Source: Aedes albopictus
Taxonomy: Eukaryota; Arthropoda; Insecta; Diptera; Culicidae
Direction of reading: 5' to 3'
Length of the DNA: 64,000 nucleotides
Assembly: GCF_035046485.1 (NCBI RefSeq)
Contig: NC_085137.1
Span: 15,343,346-15,407,345 of the forward strand
Shown: piece by piece, positions 9,956 through 20,735 of the stretch
Layout of the letters: every line of letters begins with the position of its first letter
How positions within the stretch are numbered: the stretch's first letter is position 1
The notes under the pieces: generated by a model
What the model was told of the DNA's origin: nothing
The model's database searches: none
Seen by the model: only the letters and a program-made list of their open reading frames with translations
Program-made: the position numbers and the translations under genes

Positions 9956-11499
9956 CTCTTGGAAGCTCTCACATTTCCAATTAAAAAACTATTTTGGAGA
10001 CTTGTGCAAGCTATCTCTTTCGTTAGTTCTTTCAGTAACTTGGTATGGTTTACCAAATATCGACTTTTTCTTTATTTGATTTAACCTTCATACTTTGCAC
10101 TGAGCTAATTTTTCTTCAAATCCATCAACATCTGATTTGACCTGTCCGTAGTCTGTACACGAGCCAAACAAGTCCTAAAATCACGACAACAATGTCTGCT
10201 TCTTCTCGCATACGGGTAATAACTCACGACCAGCCCATGGGTTAATTAGCCTGTCCGTATTTCCAGGAAGCCAAATTTGTAACTCGGATACACCGGTTGC
10301 CCTCTTACCTGTACCGTATCATAGCCAAGACGAATGCTCCGGTTTGCAACTGGACTCCCGCAAGAGAAATAACAACATATTTAGCTCACGGCTGGTGGTG
10401 ATCTATTCTTCCCTGTGTCTCTCTCTCTCTCTCGCCCGAGAGACTCCAAAAAGGCCCCCTCCGTGCGCGTGCCCAGCTACTTCAGCAGACTCTGTTCGCC
10501 TGTCAGAGTTGTCTTTTCAAATGTCATAAAGATCACCTGCGATAACATCTCTGCTGCTGCTGCTGTTGGATGCTGGACCCCAACAAGGGTCTCTTCGCCG
10601 CGCGGTAGCATTCAAATGTAGCCACGATGCGATGCTGGAGAAAAAAAAAATGCGGGTATTAAACCGCGAAACAGCATATTTCATGTTGTTGCGGGGCTCT
10701 TCCCGCTGCACTCCTGACTGACACAGACGGCTGGGGCTGGGCGGTGAACTCCCGTCGAGATCCGTCCGTCCGTCCGATGGTCCGTGGCGGTGGCGCGGTA
10801 GCATGAGCGAAAAATATTTCAAACACGCGTCTGACGCGCGGATGCTGGATTGTGTTTTTGCCCCCAGTCCCCCGCGGGTCTCGGGTCCCAAAGTCAGTGT
10901 GCACACACGCGAAGACAAGTTGACTGAAATCTGATCTAGCTAGGGAGCATTTCTTTCTTGTGCTCCCGTGTATGTGTCGTTGGGGACTGCAGGGAAAGGG
11001 ACGGAGGGAGGCAAGGGTGTCTTGAACACTTTCGCGTGTTTGCACCCAACAAGTGCAACCTTTTCGCTGGAACTACAACTAACGATCTCAGAGGCTGTCG
11101 GTGGCACGTGAGCTTAATGAGTTCAATTACTTAAATGCTTTGTGTTTAAGGTACAGTTGTGTGAGATAAATGATCTCCAGGCTTCAGGTTAACACGTTTG
11201 AGTGTACTTCATCTTGGTGCACACCAAGTGTGTCTATTGAACACGTGTCAAATGCAATTTTCCTTACTTATGTGGATCCTTTAGTATCCGAATAGAATAA
11301 AATTGGATGAAACGTTTTTGTTTCATTGTTAGAAGTTGTCGGATTTTGAAAACCCATTTCTGTTTGTATTCAGTTTACTTATCAGTCCTTAAAATTCACA
11401 TAGAATACCATTTCAATTTCAGTATCCCTTTTACTGGTTCACACCCATGGAAATGACTTCAATGCTGTGCCAAGATTTTTTGCGGGGAAACCGTCCATG
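9956..11499. other. Low-copy region with short simple repeats
   Basis: No gene or transposon is recognised. It contains a CT-rich run near 10417-10434, a CTG run near 10552-10565 and a more GC-rich stretch at 10430-11050. That is the composition expected of host regulatory or intronic sequence, but no exon is supported. Frames on both strands are short and overlap each other. Confidence 0.4.
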
Positions 11500-11599
11500 A
11501 GTTTTTTTTTTTCGTTCTGTTGTTATCGCGAAAGAGGCTTCTTGCAGGAATCCATTCGATAAGTTCATCAAGAATTCATCTAAAGATTCCTCCGAGAAT

Positions 11600-14350
11600 T
11601 CTGTTGAATGTTTTCCATCCCGTGTAGTTCTTTAAAATCCTCTCTACGATTACCTCCAGGGACACCGCCAGCAATTCCTTTATTTCCGGATTTTTCATTT
11701 TTTTCCGAAATTTTTACAGAAAACAAGATTTTGCAGGATTTCCTAGAACGGTTTCTGCAAGAATTACCAAAAAATCCTCCAGATATCGCTTGAGCATGCA
11801 TTCTCATTCTTGTATTTCTTTGAAAATTCCTCCAGAGATTCTTTCAGGAATTTTTCAAAGATCATATTCAGGAGTTTCTAAGGAAATTTCTCAAAATATT
11901 CATCTTGAAACTATCTGAGATTCCATCAGGAGTTCTCCATGATGTTTTTTTTTATTGTTACAAAAGTTTGCACATGTATTTCTTTAAACATTTTTTTAAA
12001 ATCCTCCAGGTATATTATCAAAAGTTCCTCTAGGAGTTTTTCTTTGTGATTTCTCCAGGAACTCTGCAAGAAATTTCTCAAATAATTCTTCTATTAATAT
12101 CTCCATGAATTGTTCTAGAAATGACTCCAAGGATTTCTTCAGGTTTCAGGAGATTTTTTCCCATTGATTCGGAGATTATTGCAGAAATTCCTGCAAGTGT
12201 TTCCTTTGGAAATTCCGACTGTTTTTTCAGAGCCTCTTTCCGCAAACATATGAAAGTATATATTATCTATTAGGCATTTAATTACTTTCAGAAAAAAAAA
12301 TACTCCAAAATCTAAACCTTGACATTTTTAAGGGACCTCCAGTTCTTTCAGATATTATTTCAAGAATTCCTTCAACAAATCCTTGTTTTTTAAAATTTCT
12401 TCGAGATTTTCTGACATTTGAAACATAGCCACAAGGGCAATGTAAATAGAAAACCTTGGAGGAGCTTCTAGAGGAACCCTCCAGAAATTTTTAGGAGAGG
12501 CTTGGAAGAATTTCCGAAAGAACCTCTCTATAAAGTTTAAAGAAATTGTTGGGGAAATTTCTAAAAAAAAACTCCTTGAAAGATCTTTTGAAGAGCTTCC
12601 ATACTAAAGTTTGTGTAAAAATTTTGAAAGTTCTGAACAAGTCTCTGGAGATTGTTTTTAGGAATCCCTGGAGGATTTTTAGAAGGAATCCGAGCAAGAA
12701 TTTCCGAAAGAATCTCCGAAGAAATCCCCACATTTTTTTTTAAGAAGTTGCAGTACAATTTTTTCCCCAGAAATTTGGAGATTGGTTCGGAAATTCCTCT
12801 AGGGGCTACCTTTGAAAATTCTGATTTATTTTCAGAACTTCTTTCCGAAAACATTGTTGGAATTTCTCCAGAGTTTCCTTTATTTGTCTTGGCCATTTAT
12901 TTTATTCCAGCAGACATTACTCCAGAATCTATTCACTGACATTTTTCAAGGGTCCTCCAGTTCTTTTAAGCTTAAATGTTCGAATGTTTTCCTTCCCGTG
13001 TACTTTTTTAGAAAATTCTCCATGATTATCCCCACGAACACTGCCAGCAATTCGTTTGGGGATCATTTCAGGACTTATCATATTTTTCCGGAAATAACAT
13101 GATTTTGCAGGATTTCCTAGAATGGTTTCAGCAACAATTCTTCCTAAAATTCCTCAAGGTATCCCTTTAGCATGCATTTCTATTCTTTTATTTCTTTGAA
13201 CATTTCTCCGGAGATTCTTTCAGGATTTTTTCGAGGGTTCGTTTCAGGAAAAAAAAATCTTGAAAGATACATCTTGAAGCTACCTGGGATTCCTTCAGGA
13301 GACCTTTATGAAATTTCTGCTAGGAATGTTACAGAAGTTTGTGCAAAATTTCCTCCAGGAGTTTTTTTTTCTATGATTTTTCCAGGAATCCTTCATGAAA
13401 TTTTTCAAAAAATCTACTATTACTTTCTCCATGAGTTTTTTTCATAAATTACTCCACTTACTTACTTTTAGCTCCACGAGATTTTTGTTTATATTTTTAT
13501 TTTTGAGATACTAATTCTACATTTAGTTCCACGAGATTTTTTTTACCCAGATTCGGAGATTGTTTCATAAATTCCTCTAGGAGTTTCCATTGGAAAATCT
13601 ATTTTTTTTTTAGAACTTCTTTCCGGAAACATTGTTCTAGTTCTTCAGTTCGTCCAGAAATAGTTTCAAAAAATTCTTTAATAAATGCTTGGTTTTCAAA
13701 AAAAAAGTCCATGATTTTCTGAAATTTGTGACATGACAACAAGGGCAATTAGAAAACGAATCCGTGTAGGAGTTTCTCCAGGAATCCTCCAGAAATTTTT
13801 GGAGGAACCTTGTAAGAATTTCCGATGATACTTCAGAAGAACGTTTAAAAAAATTAGAATATTTTTTTCAAAACTCCATGGAAGATCTTTTGAAGAGCTT
13901 CCATACTGATGTTTATGCAAAAAATGCAAAAGTTCTGAAGATGCCTCTGGAGATTTTGCTAAAGAATCACTAATTTTTTTTCATAAGGACTTCGAGCAGG
14001 AATTTTTGAAAGAATCTCCGAAGAAATCTCAAGAAAAATCTCCAGTGGAATCCCTGTAGAAATCTCAGGAAGTACTCTCCATATATTTTAAAGAAAGTTC
14101 CAGAAGATTTTCTCCCAAACATTCGGAGATTGTTTCTGAAATTCCTCTAGGGCCTTCCTTTGGAAATTTGGATTTTTTCAGACCCTCTTTCTGGACACAT
14201 TATTGAATTTTTCCAGATATTCCTTCAAGTATAGCTTTATACATTCAGATAGTCTCTTGTGCATTGTTTTTATTCCGGCAGAAATTTCTCTAGAATATAT
14301 TCCATGACATTTTTCGGGGGTCCTCAAGTTCTTCTAGCTAGGTATTCCTT
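11600..14350 (+). repeat. Higher-order repeat of the minisatellite, period about 1.38 kb
   Basis: Matching landmarks recur at nearly constant distance. TGTTTTCC.TCCCGTGTA is at about 11608 and 12987. The TTTATTTCTTTGAA..TTCCTCC block is at about 11812 and 13189. The CAAGGGCAA block is at about 12434 and 13738, again near 14600 with one mismatch, and at about 15210. The first two pairs are 1377-1379 bp apart; later ones vary because of indels. The segment was therefore duplicated as a unit after the 12-bp array had diverged. Confidence 0.7.
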
Positions 14351-14420
14351 CAAAGATTCCTTCAATAAATATTTAATTTCAAAAATTTCTTCGAAGTTTT
14401 TTATATTTCTGACATTAATG

Positions 14421-14493
14421 GGCTTCGTTGCCGAGCGGTTAGCGGCGTCAGTCGTTTAGGTGTCTCGTAAGCCTCGGAATGTGGGTTCGATTC
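14421..14493 (+). repeat. Truncated tRNA-like sequence inside the minisatellite
   Basis: TTGCCGAGCGGTTAGCGGC has a D-arm and A-box form of the Ser/Leu type. GTGGGTTCGATTC is an excellent B box. The sequence stops in the T-arm, where minisatellite resumes with GAATTTCTGAAAG. The acceptor 3' half is missing, so this is a tRNA-derived SINE head or tRNA pseudogene and not a working gene. Confidence 0.7.
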
Positions 14494-16351
14494 TGAATTT
14501 CTGAAAGAATCTCCGAAGAAACCTCCAGAGAATCCCTGTAGAAATCTATTCAATAAAACGGTTTTTTTTTTTCAAAAATTTCCTGTTATTTTGATATAAC
14601 CGCAAGGGTATTTTCAAAAGAAATCCTTATGAAAGTTCCTCCAGGAACCCTCCGGTTTTTTTTGTTGGAACTTTGGATAAATTTCCGAAGCAGCCTCTGT
14701 AGAATGTTTAAAGAAATTTTTGGGGAAATTTCTGAAAAACTCAATGGAAGAACTTTTGAAAAGCTTCCCTACTGATGCTCCCAAAGATTTATTTGAGAAA
14801 TTTTTGAAGGAATCCCAGTAGGAATTACTGAAGAAAATCTCTGAGGAAATTTCCAGTAGAATCCCTGAAAAAATCTCAGAAAATTCTCTCCATTTTTTTT
14901 CCTAAATTTACAGGAGATTTTTTTTTAAAGATTCTGAAATAGATTTAGATATTCCGAATTTCTTTCAGAGCCTCTTTCCGGAATCATTGTTTGAATTTCC
15001 CCAGAGATTATTTTAGGTATACCTTTATACGTTCAGATATTCTCTTGGGCATTCATATTATTCCTGCAGAAATTACTCCAGAATCTATTCCTTGACATTT
15101 TTGAAAGGTTCTCCAGTTCTTCTTGCTAGATATTATTTCAAATATTTCTTCAAAAGATCCTTGGTTTTCAAAAATTTCTTCAACATTTTGTGATATTACT
15201 GTCATGTCCGCAAGGGCAAGTTAAAAAGAAATCCTTGAAAGAATTTCTTTAAGAACCCTCAAGACATTTTTGGAATTATGAAATAACTAATCTCAGCAAA
15301 ATGTGCAAAGAAAAATTTGGGGGAATTTCTGAAAATATTTATGAAAGAACTTTATGAAAAAAATGCAAAAGCTCTGAAGGAATCCCTGAAGAAACTTCAG
15401 AAGGAATTCTAGCAGGAATGTCTGGAACAATCTCAGAAGAAATCTCAGAAAAAATCTTCAGTAGAATCCCTGTAGAAACGTCAGGAAGTACTTTTGCATG
15501 AATTGCTATAGAAATATATGAAGAAATCTCTGAGAAATTCAAGAAAGAATCCTAGAAGGAGTTTCTGAAGAACTTTCTGGAGAAATACCTGGAGAAACTC
15601 ATCGGAAAGCCCTTGATGGAAATCCTAGAAAAGTTTATAGAGGAAAATTTAGAAAATTTCCCGAAGAAACCCTTAAATAATATTCATGAATGATTTTCTG
15701 AAAGTATGCTTGGAGAAATCTGTGGATGACTTTTTGAGGGAATTCTTGTAGGAATATCTGAAGAAATGCCTTGATAAGTTTCTGTTAAGGTCTCTAAAAA
15801 AATCTTGATATTTTCCTAAATGAATTCCTGAGAAAATTTCTAGGAAATATCATTGGCTAAACTACTTAAAGAACCCAGGGAGGTATCGTTTGAGAAAATA
15901 AGATTTTTTTAGGGAAATACATGAGGGAACAAACGGAGGAAATCACGAAGAAATCTTTATATGAACTCCTGAAGGATTCATGCAGAAATTCTTGAAAACA
16001 TTCCTGCGGGAATTTTCAATGGAATCTCTAGAAGTCAAGAGCAATTACTGAACAAATCGCTGGGGGACTTCTTTAGGAAGTAGCTGTACAAATTTCAGAA
16101 GGAATCTCTGGAAAATTTTCCGAAAAAATATATTGTGAAATAGTTTTTGAAAGCGTTTAAGAAGCAATTTCTGTAAAAAATTCTAAACGAATCCCTGGAA
16201 TACCTGAAAAGCTTTTTGAACGAATTTTCGGAAGAATAAATCCCTAGAAATGGCGGAATTTCAGCAGAAACTCTTCTAAGTACACCTGAAAGATTTCATG
16301 TATTTTCTGGAGAAACTTCTAAGGGAATATCCGAAGCCTTGCAGAATTTTT

Positions 16352-16474
16352 TTAACCTTCCGTAACTCGCGCGGTTGACTACCTGAGTCAGCACCACGCC
16401 AATGCTGAGTACAAAGAGCGAGATTTTTTCATCGTGTTGTACAAAATACAACAGCGCGATCGCTCGAGGGTTAA
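16352..16474. mobile_element. TTAA-flanked MITE (piggyBac-like)
   Basis: TTAA stands on both sides (16352-16355 and 16471-16474). The ends CCTTCCG..CTCGCGCGGTTG and CAACAGCGCGATCGCTCGAGGG are imperfect inverted repeats. TTAA target duplication with C-rich termini is the signature of piggyBac-type transposition. The internal 115 bp has no coding capacity. It interrupts the 12-bp minisatellite. Confidence 0.7.
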
Positions 16475-17021
16475 GGAATTCTTGGAGGAATTTCTGAAGA
16501 AATCGCTAGAGAAGTTTCTAAATGAAATCTTGGTAGATATTAGCACTGAATTGTAGGAGTAATTTATGGAAAAACCCATGGAACAATTTAAGACGGAAAC
16601 TATCGAACAAATTTCGAAGGAATTCATGGACAAATTTATGGAAGAATCTCATGGAGAAATTCTGAAGGAATTTCCTGGGAAATTTCTTAAAAAAAATCTC
16701 CGAGAAAAAATTCTGAAAAAACTTGAAAAAAATCCGAAGAAGTCTGTGTAACATTTACTAAATAAATCCTTAAAACATTCCTAGAGTAATTCAGAGATTT
16801 TTTTATTTTCTGGAGAAATCGCTAAAAGCATTTCTTTAAAAAAATCCGATTCCAGAATTTTTGTACGGATTTCTGAAAGAATCAATCAAGGAGTTTCTAA
16901 GGAAACCCATGAAAGCTATTCTAGCGGAGTTCTTGAAGCAATTTCTGGACGGTTCTCTAGGAAAAAAATTCTAGAGGAATTTCTGACGCAGTCAATGTAA
17001 GTTGTATCAAAAGAACTACGG
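16475..17021 (+). repeat. 12-bp minisatellite, continued
   Basis: GGAATTCTTGGAGGAATTTC-like units continue in one orientation. The 16566-16751 frame (Lys/Glu/Phe-rich) is a repeat translation, not a gene. Confidence 0.8.
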
Positions 17022-17179
17022 ATATGACAAGATATGACAGTTCAAAAATTAGTTGTCTAGAAAATAGTGTTTTACGATAACGATTTTGAATTTGCACTCT
17101 ATGAAAAGTTACAGCATGTTGAATTTTTTTGTGAGAGAAAAAAGGTTCCCTGTCCCAAACATTTTGGCCACCCCCTGTA
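17022..17179 (-). mobile_element. Solo end of the TACAGGGG foldback family
   Basis: The segment ends with CACCCCCTGTA and closely matches the terminal 150 bp of the complete element at 40504-41430 (CACTCTATGAAAAGTTACAG, GTGAGAGAAAAAA, CCCAAACATTTTGGCCA). Only one terminus is present, so the copy has lost its other arm. Confidence 0.75.
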
Positions 17180-17688
17180 CTTTTGGGGATTTTGTGGGCT
17201 AATTCTTGAATTTCGGAAAAAATCCCGGGATAAAATGCAGAAAGAATTTCTGATTTTTTTTTTTTTGAGGAAATCCCTGGAAGAAGTCCTAACATCTTAG
17301 AGCAGGGGTTACCAGATATTTTACCTCTCGATGCACTTTTGCAGAAGAAAATTTCTGCATGGTGCACCCGTTTATTCATTTCACAGGATGCAATTTAAGT
17401 TTGGTAAAAAATGTGGATATTCTTGCAAGTAGACTTAGTCTTAGTCTAAGATGGTTACTTGTAGAGGTTTGATTGGGAAGTTGGCTTATTTTTTAGGGAT
17501 TTCAGCTAAATTAATTCATTTCGAGCCCTGAAAAAGATCCCAGCATATGAATCGAAACGTTGGCGATGAGATAAGAAAGTTAAAGTTTTTTTTTATTGAA
17601 AGCCGAAATCCCAGAGATATAAAACCCAAAAAGAGCTAAAAAGTTGTATGTAATTCTGTATAATAATTTGTATTTGAGAGGCCCATAT
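17180..17688. other. Minisatellite edge and unassigned DNA
   Basis: The 12-bp repeat fades out by about 17300. From 17300 to 17690 I see only AT-rich sequence with no supported feature. Confidence 0.4.
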
Positions 17689-18005
17689 GCAAAGGGGTGT
17701 ATGTGACCATTTTGTCGATTTTGAATTGAGCATATCAAAAAATTCTTCAAATTTCAAGCTTTTAGGAACTTTTTTAAGATTGTTTTTACGATAATTGTTC
17801 GAGAGACGAAGCAGCCAAGGGCTGAAAGTCTCTATAATAAAGAAAAATCAATCAATCAATTTACGATAATTAGAAAAATTACAATAAATCGGAGAAAATT
17901 GGGTCGATTTTGAAACTCCATACATTTTGTATGGGATGAAAAATTTGCGAAAACTTCAAACCTCACTTACTCTAAAGTGGGCTTTTGTCACCTACACCCC
18001 TTTGC
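17689..18005. mobile_element. MITE with GCAAAGGGGTGTA termini
   Basis: The left end GCAAAGGGGTGTATGTGAC and the inverted right end GTCACCTACACCCCTTTGC differ at a single position over 19 bp. The interior is noncoding and contains a later retroposon insertion at 17797-17859. Outer boundaries may extend a few bases. Confidence 0.7.
17797..17859 (+). mobile_element. 63-nt retroposon with 12-bp target duplication and (ATCA)n tail
   Basis: The insert is bracketed by identical TTTACGATAATT copies at 17785-17796 and 17860-17871. It folds as a two-part stem: AGAGAC pairs with GTCTCT, and inside it CAGCC pairs with GGCTG. AATAAAG and ATCA repeats follow. It is best read as the extreme 3' end of a LINE that was reverse transcribed and truncated after about 60 nt, or as a very short SINE. 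A related insertion lies at 59530-59586. Confidence 0.8.
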
Positions 18006-18111
18006 TACTTACCCCCTCATTTCATGTAACTCGTATGTATGTATGTATTAGTATCATAATGGCCTACTTTTCCGTACTCATACGTTATGTTAGTGAAATA
18101 AGTTGTATAAT

Positions 18112-18510
18112 AAAAAATATCGCATAAAGTTTTGTGTCCTACTTGTTGCAAAACTAGATTTTTTCAGCACTCTTCGTATTAATCGAACATGCCTCGTTAG
18201 ATAAATCGACACTGATTTTTCATTTGGGCCTGACTGACATTTTCGACTACTCTTCATCGATCCTTTCTTTGTGTTATCACAGAATGTGTATTGAGTTTTC
18301 CAAAGATTTTTTGGTTAAAATGCGAAGAAGGCGACTACATGTTGCTATAGAAACAAAAAGAATAATGATTTTGTTTGTTTTGATCAATTTATTAGCGAAA
18401 GAGAGAGTCGACGAAGATAAATCGATCAAGTCAGTTAGGCCCTTATGAAAAATCATTGTCGAAATGTTCAGCTCATGCTGAAAAAATGATCCTTATGCAA
18501 CTCGTTGTAT
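18112..18510. mobile_element. Palindromic repeat (CAACTCGTTG ends) split by a MITE
   Basis: The left part (TTGTTGCAAAACTAG, TTTTTTCAGCACTCTTCGTA, GCCTCGTTAGATAAATCGAC) and the right part (GTTCAGCTCATGCTGAAAAA, ATGCAACTCGTTG) match the uninterrupted copy at 46936-47062. They are separated here by the inner MITE. The element is noncoding; its superfamily is unknown. Confidence 0.65.
18213..18455. mobile_element. MITE with TGATTTTTCATnnGGGCC ends, nested
   Basis: TGATTTTTCATTTGGGCC on the left and GGCCCTTATGAAAAATCA on the right are inverted repeats. Similarity extends inward through CTGACTGAC and TCGATC blocks. It sits inside the palindromic repeat at 18112-18510. The lysine-rich frame across it (18224-18448) is not conserved with anything known. 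Confidence 0.75.
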
Positions 18511-19462
18511 ATCTAACTATTAGTACACTAGAGCAAAAATAAAAGAACTGGCTCGCCCTGAACGAAGGTAGAACAGAAAGATAGATCTGACGCCAAGGCA
18601 GTACAAATCGTAGAGGAAAGGAATCACCTGCCTTCATCTGCTCTGCTGCAATCTATCAAGCAAAAGTTTATGAGAAATGAATTATGAGACTCCATTAAAG
18701 AGAGTCGAATTCGTTCCCAAATCCGGCAGCACATGGCCCACGGGTGCATTAGGGACCGGTATTAATTGACTTGTCAAAAAGCGCCGTTGGATATCTTTGT
18801 GTTGCTTGTTGGCCGCGCAACAGAATCGATTCGGTTTGCCTTCGGGGGCCTTTTGTTTTTCGATGGAATCCAGTCGTCCAGTAAGCGCGCTTGGCAGCGG
18901 CGTAGAGCGGGTGCGTTTCATTGGTCTAGCCTCGCATCAGGATAGTGAAGTTCGATGTTGATTTAGCCGTCGTCGTCGAAGTCGTTACGCGTTGAACCTA
19001 ACGAACAGCTGCAATTTTTATTCGATCCGTCTCGTCTCCTCACGCCTCCATCCGAGTTTTGGTGAAACCCTTCCAAAGTTGCACGGTTTGTTTATGATAA
19101 TATTGACACACTTTTAGGCTTACGGTTGTTATCGGTCAGATCGATCTATTTTCTATGCTTCACTTTTCCAGCCAGTCGACCGCTGCTGACAGATCGTGAG
19201 AGTGTGGTTCCTGCCAATTCAGCTTTGAAACACCTGTTTTGACATTGATTCAGTCAAAACGACGTGAAACAAAGAGCGGAACGTGGCAGCAGAAATTATT
19301 GGTACGTACGGTTCTATTCATGCTCTCTGGGGATATTTGTCTGGTCTGCCCATTGCTGGATCACAGCACACGATCCAATCATCAACTTTGTGCTACAATT
19401 CAGCTGACCATGAAACGTGATCTGCTCTGGGTGACCACAAACGTGATTGTTTATGTGGTGTA
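18511..19462. other. Low-copy DNA, no supported feature
   Basis: Composition is mixed, with a more GC-rich part at 18700-19000 that includes a GTCGTCGTCG run near 18970. I find no exon with recognisable domain content and no repeat structure. Confidence 0.4.
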
Positions 19463-19464
19463 GG

Positions 19465-19565
19465 AACTCTACTTGATGGGCGATTTCAATCGGGTGATTG
19501 GCATTGAAGAAAACCACACAATCGTTACCAATGTTGGACATGGTTCAGTGGTCATAATTCACACA
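19465..19565 (+). pseudogene. Remnant of a LINE AP-endonuclease domain
   Basis: One frame reads LYLMGDFNRVIGIEE followed by a VGHGS-like segment. This fits the GDxN catalytic strand and the following G.HG loop of retrotransposon endonucleases. Only about 30 residues survive. It lies about 280 bp before a reverse transcriptase remnant in the same orientation, so both may come from one decayed element. Confidence 0.45.
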
Positions 19566-19612
19566 AGCTCTAGGATGGAATCCTCCAACGATCATGCTTC
19601 ATCAGGTCCTAA

Positions 19613-19849
19613 ACAGATTTTAAAGGAGAATTAATTTCATCTATTAAATATAAAATTCGTAAAGAAGGAAAAGCAATAAATATTAAAATAATTACAGGAA
19701 GAATAGTTCAACATTGTAATCATATGATGAACACAATACGATGGGTGCACCCAGAAACTGAAGTACTAGATCTCAGTTTTAAATTAATCGATTTAGTTGA
19801 ACTTTTGAACGATTTTCACGAAGTCCGTTCAGCTGTTTGGTTTCGCTGA
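19613..19849 (+). other. Unrecognised AT-rich stop-to-stop reading frame (about 78 codons)
   Basis: The frame is open from 19613 to the TGA at 19847-19849 and has strongly A/T-ending codons. It begins [15 protein letters not shown] and contains [20 protein letters not shown]. Its composition differs from the GC-balanced LINE sequence on both sides. It ends exactly as the RT remnant begins. I do not recognise it. It could be a transferred fragment, a filler insertion or chance. Confidence 0.3.
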
Positions 19850-20610
19850 TGATATTGATATTATTGCTCATAAATTTGAGATGATGGCGGAAACGTACAT
19901 CCGACTAAAGAGTAAAGCCAGGCGAATCGGATTAGTCATTGATGTGTCGAAGACAAAGTGCATGATGGCAAAGGGCTCCAGGGAGGAATCTCCGCGCCCG
20001 CCACCCCGAATTTATATGGTGATGAAATCGAGGCAGTTGAAGAATTCGTGTACTTGGGCTCACTAATGACCGCCGACAACAACACCAGCAGAGAAATTCA
20101 GAGGCGAATTGTGGCAGGAAATCGTGCTTACTTTGGACTCCGCAGAACTCTACGGTCGAAAAAAGTGCGCCGTAACACTAACTATCTACAAAACGCTGAT
20201 AAGACCGGTAGTCCTCTATGGGCACGAAACATGGACCCTACGTGCAGAGGACCAACGCGCCCTTGGAATTTTCGAACGGAAGGTGTTGCGTACCACCTAC
20301 AGCGGAGTGCAGATGGAAGACGGGACTTGGAGAAGGCGAATGAACCACGAGCTGCATCAGCTGCTGAGAGAACCAACCATCGTCCATACCGTGAAAATCG
20401 GGAGGCTACGGTGGACGGGTCACGTCATCAGGATGTCGGATAGCAACCCGACTAAAATGGATCTCGAAAGCCATTGGACTGCTACAAGAAGACGTGGAGC
20501 GCAGCGAGGTATGTGGGTCGACCAAGTGGAGGACGATCTGCGGACCCAATAGCCAAGCCATGGACCGAGTGGAATGGAGACTGCTACTATGTACAGCAGA
20601 GGCCATCCCG
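19842..20610 (+). pseudogene. RTE-like reverse transcriptase, 3' part
   Basis: It starts at the catalytic box, intact here as FADDIDII (19842). It continues through GLVIDVSKTKCM, EFVYLGSLMTADNNTSREIQ, YKTLIRPVVLYGHETW, RRMNHELHQLLREP and RLRWTGHVIRM to VDQVEDDLRTQ, then a stop near 20550. At least two frameshifts (near 20030 and 20170-20190) break the frame. Everything upstream of the FADD box is missing or replaced. It is a different RTE subfamily from the copy at 7797-9955. The following GGTAAAGTAAGTAA is probably its tail. Confidence 0.85.
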
Positions 20611-20639
20611 GCCTCAGCCTGATCGGTAAAGTAAGTAAT

Positions 20640-20733
20640 CTTACTGTTTTCTTCTGGCCATTTTTTGACACATTTTTCCAGAAATTCAATAAGAAATTTC
20701 TCCAGGGCTTCCTTCTGATATTCTTTCTCTAAT
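20640..20733 (-). repeat. Short 12-bp minisatellite stretch
   Basis: TTTTTCCAGAAATTC and TTTCTCCAGGGCTTCC units lie between the RTE remnant and the next MITE. Confidence 0.65.
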
Positions 20734-20735
20734 AA

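Larger units (their letters stand above)
11500..16351. repeat. Large degenerate 12-bp minisatellite block
   Basis: The block is built from diverged 11-13-bp units of GAATTTCTGAAG or CTGGAGGAATTC type, which alternate in orientation. TTCCTCCAG-type units dominate at 11.5-12.4 and 12.8-13.4 kb, and GAATTTCTGAAGG-type units at 12.4-12.75 and 15.4-16.3 kb. Frames such as 12652-12939 and 13172-13447 are open only because the unit length is a multiple of three. They show no shared domain with any protein family I know. I see no host gene here. Confidence 0.85.
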
